From Nocardia concava NBRC 100430 (GTDB taxonomy: Bacteria; Actinomycetota; Actinomycetes; Mycobacteriales; Mycobacteriaceae): a stretch of DNA of 64,000 bases. Both the position numbers and the translations under genes were made by a program. Where the stretch lies: NCBI RefSeq assembly GCF_000308815.1, contig NZ_BAFX01000020.1, forward strand, positions 1-64,000. Direction: 5' to 3'. A model generated the notes under the pieces. That model ran no database searches and was not told the origin of the DNA. It was given only the letters and a program-made list of their open reading frames with translations. Shown here one piece after another: positions 19,444-30,600 of this stretch (positions within the stretch are counted from its first letter, which is position 1; the number at the start of each line of letters is the position of its first letter).

Positions 19444-20109
19444 ATGACTGACAACAAGACTCGTCCGGCCGCGGGCATCCTGGGCACCAAGCTCGGCATG
19501 ACCCAGGTCTTCGACGAAAAGAACCGCGTCGTTCCCGTGACCGTCGTCAAGGCGGGCCCGAACGTCGTTACCCAGATCCGGACCCAGGAGCGCGACGGCT
19601 ACGCCGCCATCCAGGTCGCCTACGGCGCCATCGACCCGCGCAAGGTGAACAAGCCGGTTTCCGGCCAGTTCTCCAAGGCCGGTGTCACCCCTCGCCGCCA
19701 CATCGCCGAGCTGCGCGTCGCCGACGTCGCCGCCTTCGAGGTCGGCCAGGAGATCAACGCCGATGTCTTCGAGGCCGGCTCCTACGTCGACGTGACCGGC
19801 ACCTCCAAGGGCAAGGGCTTCGCGGGCACCATGAAGCGCCACGGCTTCCGTGGCCAGGGTGCCTCGCACGGTGCGCAGGCCGTGCACCGTCGTCCGGGTT
19901 CCATCGGTGGTTGCTCCACCCCGGGCCGTGTCTTCAAGGGCATGCGCATGTCGGGCCGTATGGGTAACGACCGCGTCACCACGCAGAACCTCTCGGTCCA
20001 CAAGGTGGACGCCGAGAACGGCCTGCTGCTGATCAAGGGCGCGATCCCGGGCCGCACCGGCGGCATCGTGATCGTCAAGAGTGCAGTGAAGGGTGGTGCC
20101 CGGGCATGA
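19444..20109 (+). CDS. rplC: 50S ribosomal protein L3
   Basis: 221 residues; ATG at 19444 preferred over a GTG at 19426, because the L3 core ([13 protein letters not shown]) begins shortly after it and a GGGGAC site precedes it. The loop region [17 protein letters not shown] reaches the peptidyl transferase centre in L3. The stop overlaps the rplD start. Confidence 0.97.
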   Translation: MTDNKTRPAAGILGTKLGMTQVFDEKNRVVPVTVVKAGPNVVTQIRTQERDGYAAIQVAYGAIDPRKVNKPVSGQFSKAGVTPRRHIAELRVADVAAFEVGQEINADVFEAGSYVDVTGTSKGKGFAGTMKRHGFRGQGASHGAQAVHRRPGSIGGCSTPGRVFKGMRMSGRMGNDRVTTQNLSVHKVDAENGLLLIKGAIPGRTGGIVIVKSAVKGGARA

Positions 20110-20777
20110 GCACCGAGACCAAGACCAACCTGACGCTCACGGTCAAGGCCGCTGGCGGCAAGACCGAGGGCACCGTCGAGCTCCCCGCGGAGATCTTCGA
20201 CGTGACCGCGAACATCGCGCTGATGCACCAGGTCGTCGTGGCCCAGCAGGCCGCGGCTCGCCAGGGCACGCACGCCACCAAGACCCGCGGCATGGTCCGC
20301 GGCGGTGGCAAGAAGCCGTACCGCCAGAAGGGCACCGGCCGTGCGCGCCAGGGTTCGACCCGTGCGCCGCAGTTCGCCGGCGGTGGCACCGTCCACGGCC
20401 CGCAGCCGCGCGACTACTCGCAGCGTCTGCCCAAGAAGATGAAGGTCGCCGCGCTGCGTGGCGCCCTCTCGGACCGGGCTCGCAACGAGCGCATCCACGT
20501 GATCACCGAGCTGGTCGCGGGTCAGACCCCGTCGACCAAGTCGGCCAAGTCCTTCCTCGCCGAGCTCTCGGAGCGGAAGAACATCCTGGTCGTCGTCGGC
20601 CGCGAAGATGTCACCGCGTGGAAGAGCGTGGCGAACCTGCAGGGCGTGCACCCGATCGCCCCGGACCAGCTGAACACCTACGACGTCCTGAAGTCGGACG
20701 AGATCGTGTTCTCGGTCGAGGCGCTCAACGCCTTCGTGCACGGCCCCGCCGAAGCTGCACAGGAGGAGAGCAAGTGA
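20106..20777 (+). CDS. rplD: 50S ribosomal protein L4
   Basis: 223 residues; ATG overlaps the rplC stop. Typical L4 with the extended exit-tunnel loop ([20 protein letters not shown]). L4 lines the nascent peptide tunnel. In E. coli L4 represses its own operon; whether this holds here cannot be seen from sequence. Confidence 0.97.
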   Translation: MSTETKTNLTLTVKAAGGKTEGTVELPAEIFDVTANIALMHQVVVAQQAAARQGTHATKTRGMVRGGGKKPYRQKGTGRARQGSTRAPQFAGGGTVHGPQPRDYSQRLPKKMKVAALRGALSDRARNERIHVITELVAGQTPSTKSAKSFLAELSERKNILVVVGREDVTAWKSVANLQGVHPIAPDQLNTYDVLKSDEIVFSVEALNAFVHGPAEAAQEESK

Positions 20778-21079
20778 CCACCATCGCCGACCCCCGCGAC
20801 ATCCTGCTCGCGCCGGTGATCTCCGAGAAGTCCTACGGGCTGATCGAAGACGGCACCTACACCTTCCTGGTGCACCCGGACTCGAACAAGACGCAGATCA
20901 AGATTGCCGTTGAGAAGGTTTTCGGCGTCAAGGTGACCAGCGTCAACACCGCCAACCGTCAGGGCAAGCGCAAGCGGACCCGCTTCGGCTACGGCAAGCG
21001 CAAGGACACCAAGCGCGCGCTCGTGACGATCTCGGCCGACAGCAAGCCCATCGAGATCTTCGGAGGCCCGGTCGCGTAA
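20774..21079 (+). CDS. rplW: 50S ribosomal protein L23
   Basis: 101 residues; GTG start at 20774 overlaps the rplD stop codon (GTGA). Typical L23 ([12 protein letters not shown] at the N-terminus; [16 protein letters not shown]). L23 sits at the tunnel exit and docks trigger factor and SRP. Confidence 0.97.
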   Translation: MTTIADPRDILLAPVISEKSYGLIEDGTYTFLVHPDSNKTQIKIAVEKVFGVKVTSVNTANRQGKRKRTRFGYGKRKDTKRALVTISADSKPIEIFGGPVA

Positions 21080-21111
21080 GCGGCGGGGACTTCAGAAAGG
21101 CAGAAGAACTC

Positions 21112-21942
<831 letters not shown>

Positions 21943-21956
21943 GGAGGAGGTTAAAG

Positions 21957-22238
21957 ATGCCACGTAGCCTGAAGAAGGGCCCGTTCGTCGACGGACACCT
22001 CCTCAAGAAGGTGGACGTCCAGAACGAGAAGGGCACGAAGCAGGTCATCAAGACCTGGTCGCGTCGTTCCACCATCATCCCGGATTTCATCGGCCACACG
22101 TTCTCGGTCCACGACGGCCGCAAGCACGTGCCGGTGTTCGTGTCCGAGAACATGGTTGGACACAAGCTCGGTGAATTCGCGCCGACTCGTACGTTCAAGA
22201 GCCACGTCAAGGAAGATCGGAAGAGCAAGCGGCGATGA
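21957..22238 (+). CDS. rpsS: 30S ribosomal protein S19
   Basis: 93 residues; strong AAGGAGGAGG ribosome site. Typical S19 start [18 protein letters not shown]19 is in the 30S head and contacts S13. The stop overlaps the rplV start (ATGA). Confidence 0.98.
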   Translation: MPRSLKKGPFVDGHLLKKVDVQNEKGTKQVIKTWSRRSTIIPDFIGHTFSVHDGRKHVPVFVSENMVGHKLGEFAPTRTFKSHVKEDRKSKRR

Positions 22239-22636
22239 GCACTGAAACTCAGAACCCGACCGCGCGCGCGACCGCGAAGCACGTTCGCGTGACCCCGATG
22301 AAGGCTCGCCGCGTCGTGGACATGGTCCGCGGCCAGCGAGTCGAGGACGCGCTGAACATCCTGAAGTTCGCGCCGCAGGCCGCCAGCGAGCCGGTCGCCA
22401 AGGTTGTCGCTTCGGCGGCCGCCAACGCCGAGAACAACCTCGGCCTGAACCCGGCGACCCTGGTCATCTCGACGGCTTACGTCGACGAGGGCGCGACCAT
22501 GAAGCGTTTCCAGCCGCGGGCCCAGGGCCGCGCGTTCCGGATCCGCAAGCGCACCAGCCACATCACCATCGAGGTCGAGAGCGTGCCCACCGCCGGCGCT
22601 GCCACTCGTAGCCGCCGGAAGGGAGGGGCAAAGTAA
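22235..22636 (+). CDS. rplV: 50S ribosomal protein L22
   Basis: 133 residues; ATG overlaps the rpsS stop. Typical L22 with the tunnel beta-hairpin region ([19 protein letters not shown]). This loop lies at the macrolide-sensitive tunnel constriction. Confidence 0.97.
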   Translation: MSTETQNPTARATAKHVRVTPMKARRVVDMVRGQRVEDALNILKFAPQAASEPVAKVVASAAANAENNLGLNPATLVISTAYVDEGATMKRFQPRAQGRAFRIRKRTSHITIEVESVPTAGAATRSRRKGGAK

Positions 22637-23443
<807 letters not shown>

Positions 23444-23446
23444 CCT

Positions 23447-23863
23447 ATGTTGATGCCCCGCAAGGTCAAGCACCGTAAGCAGCACCACCCGAAGCGCTCC
23501 GGTATGGCCAAGGGCGGCACCGCGGTTTCGTTCGGCGAGTTCGGCATCCAGGCTCTGGAGCCCGCCTACGTGACCAACCGTCAGATCGAGTCCGCTCGTA
23601 TCGCGATGACCCGCCACATCAAGCGTGGCGGCAAGGTCTGGATCAACATCTACCCGGACCGCCCGCTGACCAAGAAGCCGGCCGAAACCCGAATGGGTTC
23701 CGGTAAGGGTTCGCCCGAGTGGTGGATCGCGAACGTGAAGCCCGGTCGGGTCATGTTCGAGCTTTCTTACCCGAACGAGGAGACCGCTCGTGAGGCCCTG
23801 CGCCGCGCGATGCACAAGCTCCCGATGAAGTGCCGGATCGTGACCAGGGAGGAGCAGTTCTGA
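23447..23863 (+). CDS. rplP: 50S ribosomal protein L16
   Basis: 138 residues; AGGAGG upstream. Typical L16 start [20 protein letters not shown]16 binds near the A-site tRNA. The stop overlaps the rpmC start. Confidence 0.97.
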   Translation: MLMPRKVKHRKQHHPKRSGMAKGGTAVSFGEFGIQALEPAYVTNRQIESARIAMTRHIKRGGKVWINIYPDRPLTKKPAETRMGSGKGSPEWWIANVKPGRVMFELSYPNEETAREALRRAMHKLPMKCRIVTREEQF

Positions 23864-24102
23864 TGGCTACCGCTAATCCGACTGCAGAGCTCCGCGAGCT
23901 CGACAATGAGGCGCTCGTCGCCAAGCTGCGCGAGTCCAAGGAAGAGCTGTTCAACCTGCGCTTCCAGATGGCGACCGGTCAGTTGCAGAACAACCGCCGC
24001 CTGCGCGTGGTCCGCCACGAGATCGCGCGCATCTACACGGTCATGCGCGAGCGCGAGCTCGGGCTGGCCTCCGGTCCTGAAGGCAAGGGAGACGCCGCAT
24101 GA
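23863..24102 (+). CDS. rpmC: 50S ribosomal protein L29
   Basis: 79 residues; ATG at 23863 overlaps the rplP stop (TGATG). Typical L29 ([31 protein letters not shown]). It sits near the tunnel exit with L23. Confidence 0.96.
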   Translation: MATANPTAELRELDNEALVAKLRESKEELFNLRFQMATGQLQNNRRLRVVRHEIARIYTVMRERELGLASGPEGKGDAA

Positions 24103-24395
24103 GCGACGTAAAGGGCCCGGCCAAGACGCCGGCCAAGCAGGAGGAGCGTGGCTCGCGCAAGGTGCGCATCGGCTACGTCGTCTCCGACAAGATGTCCAAG
24201 ACCATCGTGGTCGAGCTGGAAGATCGCGTGAAGCACAAGCTTTACGGCAAGATCATCCGCACCACCTCGAAGGTGAAGGCGCACGACGAGAACGAGATCG
24301 CCGGCATCGGCGACCGCGTGCAGCTGATGGAGACCCGTCCGCTGTCCGCCACCAAGCGGTGGCGTCTGGTCGAGGTCCTGGAGAAGGCCAAGTAA
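24099..24395 (+). CDS. rpsQ: 30S ribosomal protein S17
   Basis: 98 residues; ATG overlaps the rpmC stop. Typical S17 ([30 protein letters not shown]), with a 20-residue Lys/Ala N-terminal extension. Last gene of the operon; the usual next genes (rplN, rplX, rplE) do not follow. Confidence 0.97.
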   Translation: MSDVKGPAKTPAKQEERGSRKVRIGYVVSDKMSKTIVVELEDRVKHKLYGKIIRTTSKVKAHDENEIAGIGDRVQLMETRPLSATKRWRLVEVLEKAK

Positions 24396-24429
24396 GCCTG
24401 CTCCTCGACTGAAACGGTCGTAAGCGATA

Positions 24430-24466
24430 GGCCCGCTTCCCGAAAGGGAAGCGGGCCTTTCCTTAT
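24430..24466 (+). terminator. Terminator of the S10 operon
   Basis: Stem GGCCCGCTTCCC / GGGAAGCGGGCC with a short loop, followed by TTTCCTTATT. Strong intrinsic terminator 35 bp after rpsQ. Confidence 0.92.
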
Positions 24467-24602
24467 TAGGGGGTTCGGGGGCGCAGCCCCTGAGAGCTCG
24501 AGAGTTCGATACTTCTTTATCGCACGGTGTGACCAAACTGAAACGCGATATGGCCAAAGGGAATTGGCGTGTCGCGCTCGTGAGCGCTAGTTTTATTGCG
24601 CT

Positions 24603-25193
24603 ATGAGGGATGCTGCAACTACTTCGGGTGCCTGGCGTACGAATTCCGACGAGACGGTGACCTTCCGCGACGCATCCGTCGCGTGGGCACTGGCCGCACA
24701 TGAGGTGCTGGCCGAAACTGCTTCCGGCTACGGCCATTTCGTGACCGTGAACGAACTTGCCGAGCAGATTCAGGAGATGTCCGGCATCCGGACCAACGCT
24801 CCCACGCGCACCTGGATGGACGCCATCCTGCGCAAGGTGGCGCGCCGCTGCCACAACTCCGGCGAGCCGCCGCTGACCGCGTTGTGCGTCAAGCAGAACC
24901 ACAAGGTGAGCGAAAGCTACAAGTACGTACTGGAATTGGCGCACCTGCCGATTCCGGCCGACCTCGAGGTGCACGCCGCCTACGCCCGCTGGCAGTGCTA
25001 TGCGGCCTACGGCGCGGAGATCCCGACCGACGGCGGCATTCCGCCCCTGGTCCCGCGCAACGGCGGCGCTCCCCGTCGCGTCACCGCGGCCGGTCCGGTC
25101 TCCACCCCGAAGCCGGAACCCGAGGCCCGCAAGGCCGTCTGCGCCTCCTGCTTCACCGAGCTCCCCGCGAACGGCGTCTGCTACTACTGCTGA
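24603..25193 (+). CDS. Conserved-type hypothetical protein with C-terminal CxxC...CxxC zinc ribbon
   Basis: Protein of 196 residues, no signal peptide. The first 110 residues look like a helical, possibly winged-helix, domain (FVTVNELAEQIQEMSG; MDAILRKVARRCH). A Pro-rich linker follows, then a short zinc-knuckle end: CASC near residue 179 and CYYC as the last four residues. The four cysteines would bind one Zn2+. It is monocistronic after an AT-richer upstream region (24520-24602). A nucleic-acid-binding or regulatory role is plausible; I do not recognise the family. Confidence 0.75.
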   Translation: MRDAATTSGAWRTNSDETVTFRDASVAWALAAHEVLAETASGYGHFVTVNELAEQIQEMSGIRTNAPTRTWMDAILRKVARRCHNSGEPPLTALCVKQNHKVSESYKYVLELAHLPIPADLEVHAAYARWQCYAAYGAEIPTDGGIPPLVPRNGGAPRRVTAAGPVSTPKPEPEARKAVCASCFTELPANGVCYYC

Positions 25194-25197
25194 CCCG

Positions 25198-25593
25198 TCA
25201 CGCGTCCTTGTGGCACACGGCTTCGAGCATGATCCCGTCGAAGCCGTTCCAGAACGTCGCGTAGTACGGCGGCGGATACTGCGGGAATTCCCGTGGCGCG
25301 TGCAGGATCTCGTCCCCGCGCCCCGCCGCCCACGCGTGTACCCGCTCGACCGCGGCCCGCGTCGGCACCATGAACGCCAGATGCTGCAATCCCGGCAACG
25401 CCCGTGAATAGCCCGGCGTATCCGCCGGATAGAAGAAGACGTAGGTCCCCGGCTTCCGCCCCGCGGGCCAATACGCGAACTGCGTGTCATCCCCCAGCAG
25501 CGGCTCGTAATCCAGCAGCGGCATCAATTCGTCGTAGTACTTCCGCGCGCCCGCCAGATCGCTGACGTTGATCCCGAGATGTCCCAGTGGCAT
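25198..25593 (-). CDS. VOC (glyoxalase/bleomycin-resistance) family protein
   Basis: Protein of 131 residues, the usual single-chain VOC length. The fold is visible from HLGINVSDLAGARKYYDEL at the start, HLAFMVPTRAAVERVHAWA in the middle and YYATFWNGFDGIMLEAVCH at the end; H and E at the usual metal-ligand positions are present. ATG at 25593 is chosen because the domain starts there; a longer in-frame reading upstream is not protein-like. Function (glyoxalase, dioxygenase or binding protein) cannot be told. Confidence 0.85.
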   Translation of the reverse strand: MPLGHLGINVSDLAGARKYYDELMPLLDYEPLLGDDTQFAYWPAGRKPGTYVFFYPADTPGYSRALPGLQHLAFMVPTRAAVERVHAWAAGRGDEILHAPREFPQYPPPYYATFWNGFDGIMLEAVCHKDA

Positions 25594-25679
25594 GCCTGTG
25601 AACCTACTGCCGGAATGTGTTGCGGGAGTCCCGAATCGGCCGCGTGGGCGGGTTCGGCCGGACGGATGCGTCGAGGCAC

Positions 25680-26138
25680 TCAGACGGATGCGTTGAGCGA
25701 TTCGACGGTCCGGACCAGGGGAGCGAGTTCGGGGTTGCGGGCGGCGGCGTCGAGGGCCTCGCGCAGGGCGGTGTCGTTGGTGGGGCGGGCCTGCTCCAGC
25801 AGCGCGCGGCCGGCATCGGTCACCTGGGTGTAGATGCCCCGGCGGTCGTGCGGGCAGAGATAGCGCTCCAGTAGGCCGCGGTCCTCGAGGCGGGTCACCA
25901 GGCGGGTGGTGGCGGACTGGGACAGCACGACGGCGTCGGCCACCTGTTTCATCTGGAGCATGCCGCCGTCGCCGGTGTGCTGGCGCGAGAGGACGTCGAG
26001 CAGGGAGTACTCGCGGACGCTGAGGTCGTGGGCCGACTGCAGGGCGCGCTCGATGTGGGCCTCGATCTTGCCGTGCAGCAGGGACAGGGCGCACCAACCT
26101 TGGGACAGGGCGGTCAGTGCGGGGTCGGTGGCGGTCAT
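25680..26138 (-). CDS. MarR-family transcriptional regulator
   Basis: Protein of 152 residues with the MarR winged helix: MKQVADAVVLSQSATTRLV as recognition region, then the wing with LEDRGLLERYLCPHDRRG. ATG at 26138 has AGAGGA upstream; the longer in-frame form to 26285 would overlap the promoter region. It diverges from an MFS efflux gene 140 bp away, the classic arrangement for a MarR repressor and the exporter it controls. Confidence 0.9.
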   Translation of the reverse strand: MTATDPALTALSQGWCALSLLHGKIEAHIERALQSAHDLSVREYSLLDVLSRQHTGDGGMLQMKQVADAVVLSQSATTRLVTRLEDRGLLERYLCPHDRRGIYTQVTDAGRALLEQARPTNDTALREALDAAARNPELAPLVRTVESLNASV

Positions 26139-26201
26139 CGCGATTCCTCTGGTCGGAGGGGGTTCACACCAGGATAGACCAACTTCGAGATAGCCCGCGC
26201 T

Positions 26202-26226
26202 TGCAATTAGTCGGCGTGTGCAATTA
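26202..26226. promoter_or_regulatory. Candidate MarR operator between marR and the MFS gene
   Basis: Direct repeat TGCAATTA at 26202-26209 and 26219-26226, AT-rich in a GC-rich context, in the divergent intergenic region. The second copy continues into the near-palindrome CAATTATTG. Likely binding site of the adjacent MarR protein and part of the promoter; inference. Confidence 0.45.
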
Positions 26227-26278
26227 TTGTGAACGCACGTAAGGCGCTCCTGCAACTCTTTGCTCGGAAGGTGTATCC

Positions 26279-27472
26279 ATGCCACTCGCGCTGCTCGCCC
26301 TCGCTATCGGGGCCTTCGGGATCGGCACGGCGGAATTCGTGATCATGGGGCTGTTGCCCGAGGTCGCCGGGGATTACGGGGTCTCCATACCCACTGCCGG
26401 ATGGTTGGTGACCGGCTATGCCCTGGGCGTCATGCTCGGCGCGCCGGTGATGACCGCGCTCGGTACCAAGGTCTCCCGCAAGGGCATGCTCATGCTGCTG
26501 ATGGGGCTGTTCATCGCCGGGAACCTGCTCTCCGCCCTCGCTCCGGTGTTCGGCGTCATGCTGCTGGGCCGTGTGGTCGCGTCGCTGACGCACGGCGCGT
26601 TCTTCGGCATCGGGTCGGTGGTGGCGGCCGATCTGGTCGCGCCCGAGAAGAAGGCGGGGGCCATCGCCATGATGTTCACCGGCCTCACCCTGGCCAATGT
26701 GATCGGCGTGCCGCTGGGCACGTTCATCGGTCAGAGTTCCAGCTGGCGAATCACTTTCGCGCTGGTGGCCGCGCTCGGTGTGGCCGGGCTCGTCGGCGTC
26801 GCCAAGCTGGTGCCGGATCTGCCGAAGCCCGAGGGCGTGCACCTGCGGCACGAACTGGCCGCGTTCAAGAACATTCAGGTGCTGCTGGCCTTGGCGATGA
26901 CGGTGCTGGGCTTCGGCGGCGTGTTCGCGGCCATCACCTACATCGCGCCGATGATGACCGAGGCCGCCGGGTTCTCCGACGGGGCGGTCACCTGGCTGCT
27001 GGTGCTCTTCGGCGCGGGCATGTTCGTCGGAAACCTGGTGGGCGGCAAGTTCGCCGACCGCGCGCCGCTGGTCATGCTGGTGTTGCCGCTGACCGGGCTG
27101 GCGATCGCGCTGGGCCTGTTCACGGTGACCGCGCACGACAAGGTGGCGGCGGCGGTGACGCTCTTCGCGATCGGCGTGCTCGGCTTCGCGACCGTGCCGT
27201 CGCTGCAGAAGCGGGTGCTGGATCAGGCCCACGCCGCGCCGACGCTGGCCTCGGCCATGAATATCGGCGCGTTCAATCTGGGCAATGCGATCGCGGCGTG
27301 GCTGGGCGGCCTGGTGATCGCGGCCGGATTCGACTACACGGCGACGAACTGGGTCGGTGTGGGACTGGCGGTTTCGGCGCTGCTGCTGGCCTTCGTGGCC
27401 GAGGCGCTGGAGCGACGCGGCGCTTCCGCGGTGGCGGCACCCGACCGGCAACTGGTCTCCGCGGCCCACTGA
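26279..27472 (+). CDS. MFS transporter of the DHA1 / arabinose-efflux (AraJ) type
   Basis: Protein of 397 residues with twelve predicted membrane segments. It begins LALAIGAFGIGTAEFVIMG and contains SLTHGAFFGIG, both characteristic of the AraJ/YdhP-like drug-efflux subgroup. ATG at 26279 with GGAAGG upstream. Probably a proton-driven exporter of small organic compounds under control of the divergent MarR protein. It has its own terminator, so it is not co-transcribed with the flavoprotein-lyase gene downstream. Confidence 0.88.
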   Translation: MPLALLALAIGAFGIGTAEFVIMGLLPEVAGDYGVSIPTAGWLVTGYALGVMLGAPVMTALGTKVSRKGMLMLLMGLFIAGNLLSALAPVFGVMLLGRVVASLTHGAFFGIGSVVAADLVAPEKKAGAIAMMFTGLTLANVIGVPLGTFIGQSSSWRITFALVAALGVAGLVGVAKLVPDLPKPEGVHLRHELAAFKNIQVLLALAMTVLGFGGVFAAITYIAPMMTEAAGFSDGAVTWLLVLFGAGMFVGNLVGGKFADRAPLVMLVLPLTGLAIALGLFTVTAHDKVAAAVTLFAIGVLGFATVPSLQKRVLDQAHAAPTLASAMNIGAFNLGNAIAAWLGGLVIAAGFDYTATNWVGVGLAVSALLLAFVAEALERRGASAVAAPDRQLVSAAH

Positions 27473-27488
27473 TAATGCGAAACCAACG

Positions 27489-27520
27489 GGCCCGCAAGCC
27501 GTTCGGCTTGCGGGCCGGTT
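27489..27520 (+). terminator. Terminator after the MFS gene
   Basis: Stem GGCCCGCAAGCC / GGCTTGCGGGCC with loop GTTC, followed by GGTTTG; 17 bp after the stop codon. Confidence 0.85.
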
Positions 27521-27675
27521 TGCTGTGAATGCCGCTCCAGCAAACTATTTTTCGACAATTCCGGCGAACAAGGCGTACCGTACCGTTCATTCTTGAGTGC
27601 CTGTGCGCCCCGCGCTAATGTCGGCCGAGTGCCCGGATTCGGGCGCGGTTAATCGAGCGCGATCGGTGAGTTTGC

Positions 27676-30600
27676 ATGCTCGACAATGTTTTGCGGATCG
27701 CAATTGTGGGAGTTGGACCGAGAGGTCTCAATGTCTTCGAACGGATTTGCGCGAATGCCAGGCAGTTAGGGTTCTCCGCCGGTGTCGATGTGGTGCTCAT
27801 CGACTCGACCAGGGTGGGAACCGGCGCGGTGTGGCGGACCGACCAGTCGTCGCACCTGCTCATGAACACGGTCGCGGAGCAGGTCACGATATTCACCGAT
27901 GACACGGTGGAGATGGCCGGGCCGGTGGAGCGCGGACCGAGTCTCTACGAATGGTCGAACTTCCTGGCGAAAATAGGCAATTTCGCGGGACTGCCCGCCG
28001 GTGCATTCCGGGAGGCGCTGCACACCGCCCCGGAAACGTATCCGCCGCGCGCCTACTACGGCCATTATCTGCGCTGGGCCTTCGAACGCACGCGCGACCG
28101 ATATGCCGAATGGGTGCGGGTACGCGAAATCGTGGCAACCGCTCTGGATATCCACGATGGGCCGGGCGGATTCCAGGAATTGGAGCTCAGCACCGGCGAA
28201 CGCCTGCGCGGGTTGCACGCGGTGGTGCTCACCCAGGGCCACCTGGGTGAGGCCCCGTCGGCTGGCACCGGATCCCTGTCGGCGGCCGCGGATCACCTGG
28301 GCCTGACCTACATTCCGCCCGGCAATGCCGCCGACGCCGACCTGGATCGCATCCCGGAGCACGAGCCCGTCATCATTCGCGGCCTGGGCCTCACCTTCTT
28401 CGATTACCTGGCCCTGCTGACCGTGGGCCGCGGCGGCCGCTTCAAGGAATCCGACAGCGGCCTGGAGTACATCCCCTCCGGCCGGGAGCCGTTCATCGTC
28501 ACCGGATGCCGCCGCGGGGTGCCGCACCACGCGCGCGGTGAGAATCAGAAGGGCGTCGACGGCCGCTACGAACCGTTGCTGCTGAACGCCGACCGCATCG
28601 CACGATTGCGTCTGCGCGCCAAGAAGTTCGGTGATGTCTCCTTCCGCCGCGATGTCTGGCCGCACATCGCGCGCGAGGTCGAATCGGTCTACTACACCCG
28701 CCTGATCGCCGACCGCGTCAGCCCGCACCGCCTGCTCTCCTTCCGCGACCGCTACCTGATCGCTCCGACCCCCGAGGACGCCGAAGAACTGTTGAACCGC
28801 TTCGGCATTCCGCCGGCGGATCGTTGGGACTGGAACGCCCTGACCGACCCGACCGGCGGCCGCAGCTTCACCGATCCCGGGGACTTCCACGCCTGGCTGC
28901 TGGCCTACCTGGACGCCGACGTGCACCAGGCCCGCCTGGGCAATGTGCACGGCCCGGTGAAGGCCGCCCTGGATGTGCTGCGCGACCTGCGCAACGAGGT
29001 CCGCCTGGTGGTTGACCACGGTGGCATCGCGGGTTCCTCCTACCGCGACGACCTGGATCGCTGGTACACGCCGATGAACGCCTTCCTGTCCATCGGCCCA
29101 CCGGCGCACCGGATTTCGGAACTGGCGGCCCTGATCCGCGCGGGCGTGGTGCGGGTCGCCGGTCCCGGCATGCGGGTCCGGGCGGACACCAGGCGCGAGT
29201 GCTTCGTGGTCGATTCACCCCTGGTGGGTGATTCGGCGACAACGGCACATTCCCTCATCGATGCCTGGATGCCCGCCCCGGACCTGCATCGCACCGCGGA
29301 TCCGTTGCTGCGCAACCTGTTGCGGCGCGAGGAGGTGCGCGGCTACGTGATCGCCTCGCCGGACGGCAGCCGCTACCGCACCGGCGGCCTGGCCATCGCG
29401 CCCGGCTCGCATCACCCGGTGGACACGCTGGGGCGAATCCATCAGCGCCGCTACGCGTTCGGCGTCCCGACCGAGGCGGTGCGCTGGGTGACGGCGGCGG
29501 GCCCGCGCCCCGGCGTCAATTCGGTGACCCTGGCCGACGGCGACGCCATCGCCCGCGAGATCCTCACCGCCCACCGGTACGAGGGTCCCGCACCGAATCT
29601 GCCCGGGGTGCAACGGCATTCCGAGCTCGCGGACGAGTGTGAAAGGCACGATATGACGCTGGAGTGCGGCCTGCTGGCCCCGGTCGGGGTGGGCACGCCG
29701 GTGGAGTCCCTGCTGGGCGACGACGCCTGGATCGAGGCCATGCTCGAGGTGGAGCTGGCGCTGGCCCGCGCCGAGGGGCGGCTGGGCATCGTGCCCGAGA
29801 CCGTCGCCGGGCATCTCGCGACGGCGGTGCGCGAGCACCGGTTCGACACCCGCGAGATCGCCCAGGCCTCGCGCGGCGCGGCGAACCCGGTGGTCACCGT
29901 GGTGGAGCGGCTGCACGACGCGGTCGCGGACGTGGATCCGGTGAGCGCCAACTACGTTCACTACGGCTCCACCAGTCAGGACATCCTCGACACCGCGACC
30001 ATGGTGATCGCCTCCCGGGTGCTGGCGGTGATCATCGCCGACCTGGACACCATCGTCGCCGCCCTGGCCGAACTGGCCCGCCGCCACCGCACCACCCCGA
30101 TCGCCGGTCGCACCCTCGCCATGCACGCCGTCCCGACGACCTTCGGCGCGAAGGTGGCGATCTGGATGCAGGGCCTGCTGGACGCCCGCGAACGCCTGAC
30201 CCGCGTCCGCGACGGTCTTCCGGTCCAATTGGGCGGTGCCGCGGGCACTCTGGCCTCCTACATCGAATGCGCCCGCTGCGCCGATTCGGAGATGTCGAAG
30301 GCCCCGGCGGGCGAGATCATGGAACGCCTGACCCACGAATTCGCCGATGAGCTCTCGCTCACGGTGAGCGCCACCCCCTGGCACACCGTGCGCACCCCGA
30401 TCGCCGACCTGGCCGCCGCACTGGCCTTGACCTCGGGCACCCTCGGCAAGCTGGCCGTCGACGTGATCTCCCAGTCCCGCAACGAAACCGCCGAACTCCT
30501 CGAACCCGCGGCGCTCGGCCGGGGCGAGTCCAGTGCCATGCCGCAGAAGCGAAACCCGGTGCTGAGCACCATGATTCGCGCGGCCGCCCTGCAGGTCCCG

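Noticed and set aside
24471..24495. GGGGTTCGGGGGCGCAGCCCCTG-like sequence after the S10 terminator, possible repeat
   Set aside because: A GC-rich hairpin of this kind is seen only once in the window, so I cannot call it a repeat family.
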